A stretch of 64,000 nucleotides of DNA from the NCBI RefSeq assembly GCF_021272205.1, contig NZ_JAJSDX010000001.1:62001-126000 (forward strand). The letters are read 5' to 3'. Of the stretch, positions 63,961-64,000 are shown piece after piece. The DNA is from Pantoea sp. Mb-10. GTDB lineage: Bacteria; Pseudomonadota; Gammaproteobacteria; Enterobacterales; Enterobacteriaceae. The notes beneath the pieces were generated by a model. The model was not told where the DNA came from. It worked only from the letters and a program-made list of their open reading frames with translations, and made no database searches. The translations under genes were made by a program, and so were the position numbers. Each line of letters opens with the position of its first letter. The first letter of the stretch is position 1.

Positions 63961-64000
63961 GTAAAAAAGCGGAATTTTCTCAGGTTAATTTTTATGAAAC

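Overview
The window reads as a stretch of chromosome from an enterobacterium of the Erwiniaceae, most likely Pantoea or a close relative. Nearly every gene can be matched by eye to an Escherichia coli K-12 protein, often at about 60-85% apparent identity. The gene order, however, joins blocks that lie far apart in E. coli, and it carries genes typical of plant-associated relatives: an acyl-homoserine lactone synthase beside sdiA, an FcuA-like siderophore receptor and a chromosomal traT. Base composition looks even and moderately GC-rich. No insertion sequence, prophage, CRISPR array or integrase was seen. All identifications come from reading the sequence and from memory of the families; no database was searched.

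Layout. (1) 1-18200 matches the E. coli rimJ-to-clsC block: yceH (partial), rimJ, grxB, yceB, pyrC, dinI, a small unknown gene, bssS, solA, yceJ-yceI, trhO, lpxL, a small Cys-rich unknown, msyB, yceK, opgH-opgG, opgC and clsC. The E. coli neighbours mdtH, mdtG and ymdB are absent. (2) 18200-30650 is accessory: a GH1-like glycosidase with Gln at the expected acid/base position, two very small membrane proteins, a Fur-box TonB-dependent receptor, a MarR/EmrB/EmrA/outer-membrane-factor efflux operon, a possible small RNA or leader before an AriR-like gene, a SulP transporter, a small lipoprotein and traT. (3) 30960-36780 matches the E. coli leuZ-cysT-glyW-pgsA-uvrC-uvrY-yecF-sdiA block, but a complete luxI-type gene with a good lux/phz-type box sits between yecF and sdiA. 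(4) 37296-41351 holds a DUF4396-like membrane protein, an extensin-like protein, cycA and a YdjM-like protein. (5) 41373-47255 is the pyrimidine-utilisation cluster rutR / rutABCDFG, with a canonical sigma-54 promoter and a RutR operator but no rutE. (6) 47252-64000 runs EamA, wrbA-yccJ, an aldehyde dehydrogenase, agp with a long TolA-like tail, two tandem tRNA-Ser genes, then yccA, tusE, yccX, rlmI, hspQ, yccU, yccT, mgsA, helD, yccF, yccS, sxy and sulA.

How the genes work together. Envelope functions dominate: lipid A acylation (lpxL), osmoregulated periplasmic glucans (opgGHC), cardiolipin (clsC), phosphatidylglycerol (pgsA), siderophore uptake and drug efflux. Two SOS genes, dinI and sulA, each have a near-consensus LexA box. 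The uvrY/sdiA/luxI segment brings together the BarA-UvrY output regulator and a quorum-sensing receptor with its likely signal synthase. The rut cluster would release nitrogen from uracil under NtrC and RutR control. The strongest candidates for further work are the sdiA-luxI pair, the possible small RNA at 27224-27315, the Gln-substituted glycosidase, the tailed Agp and the very small membrane proteins at 19470-19821.
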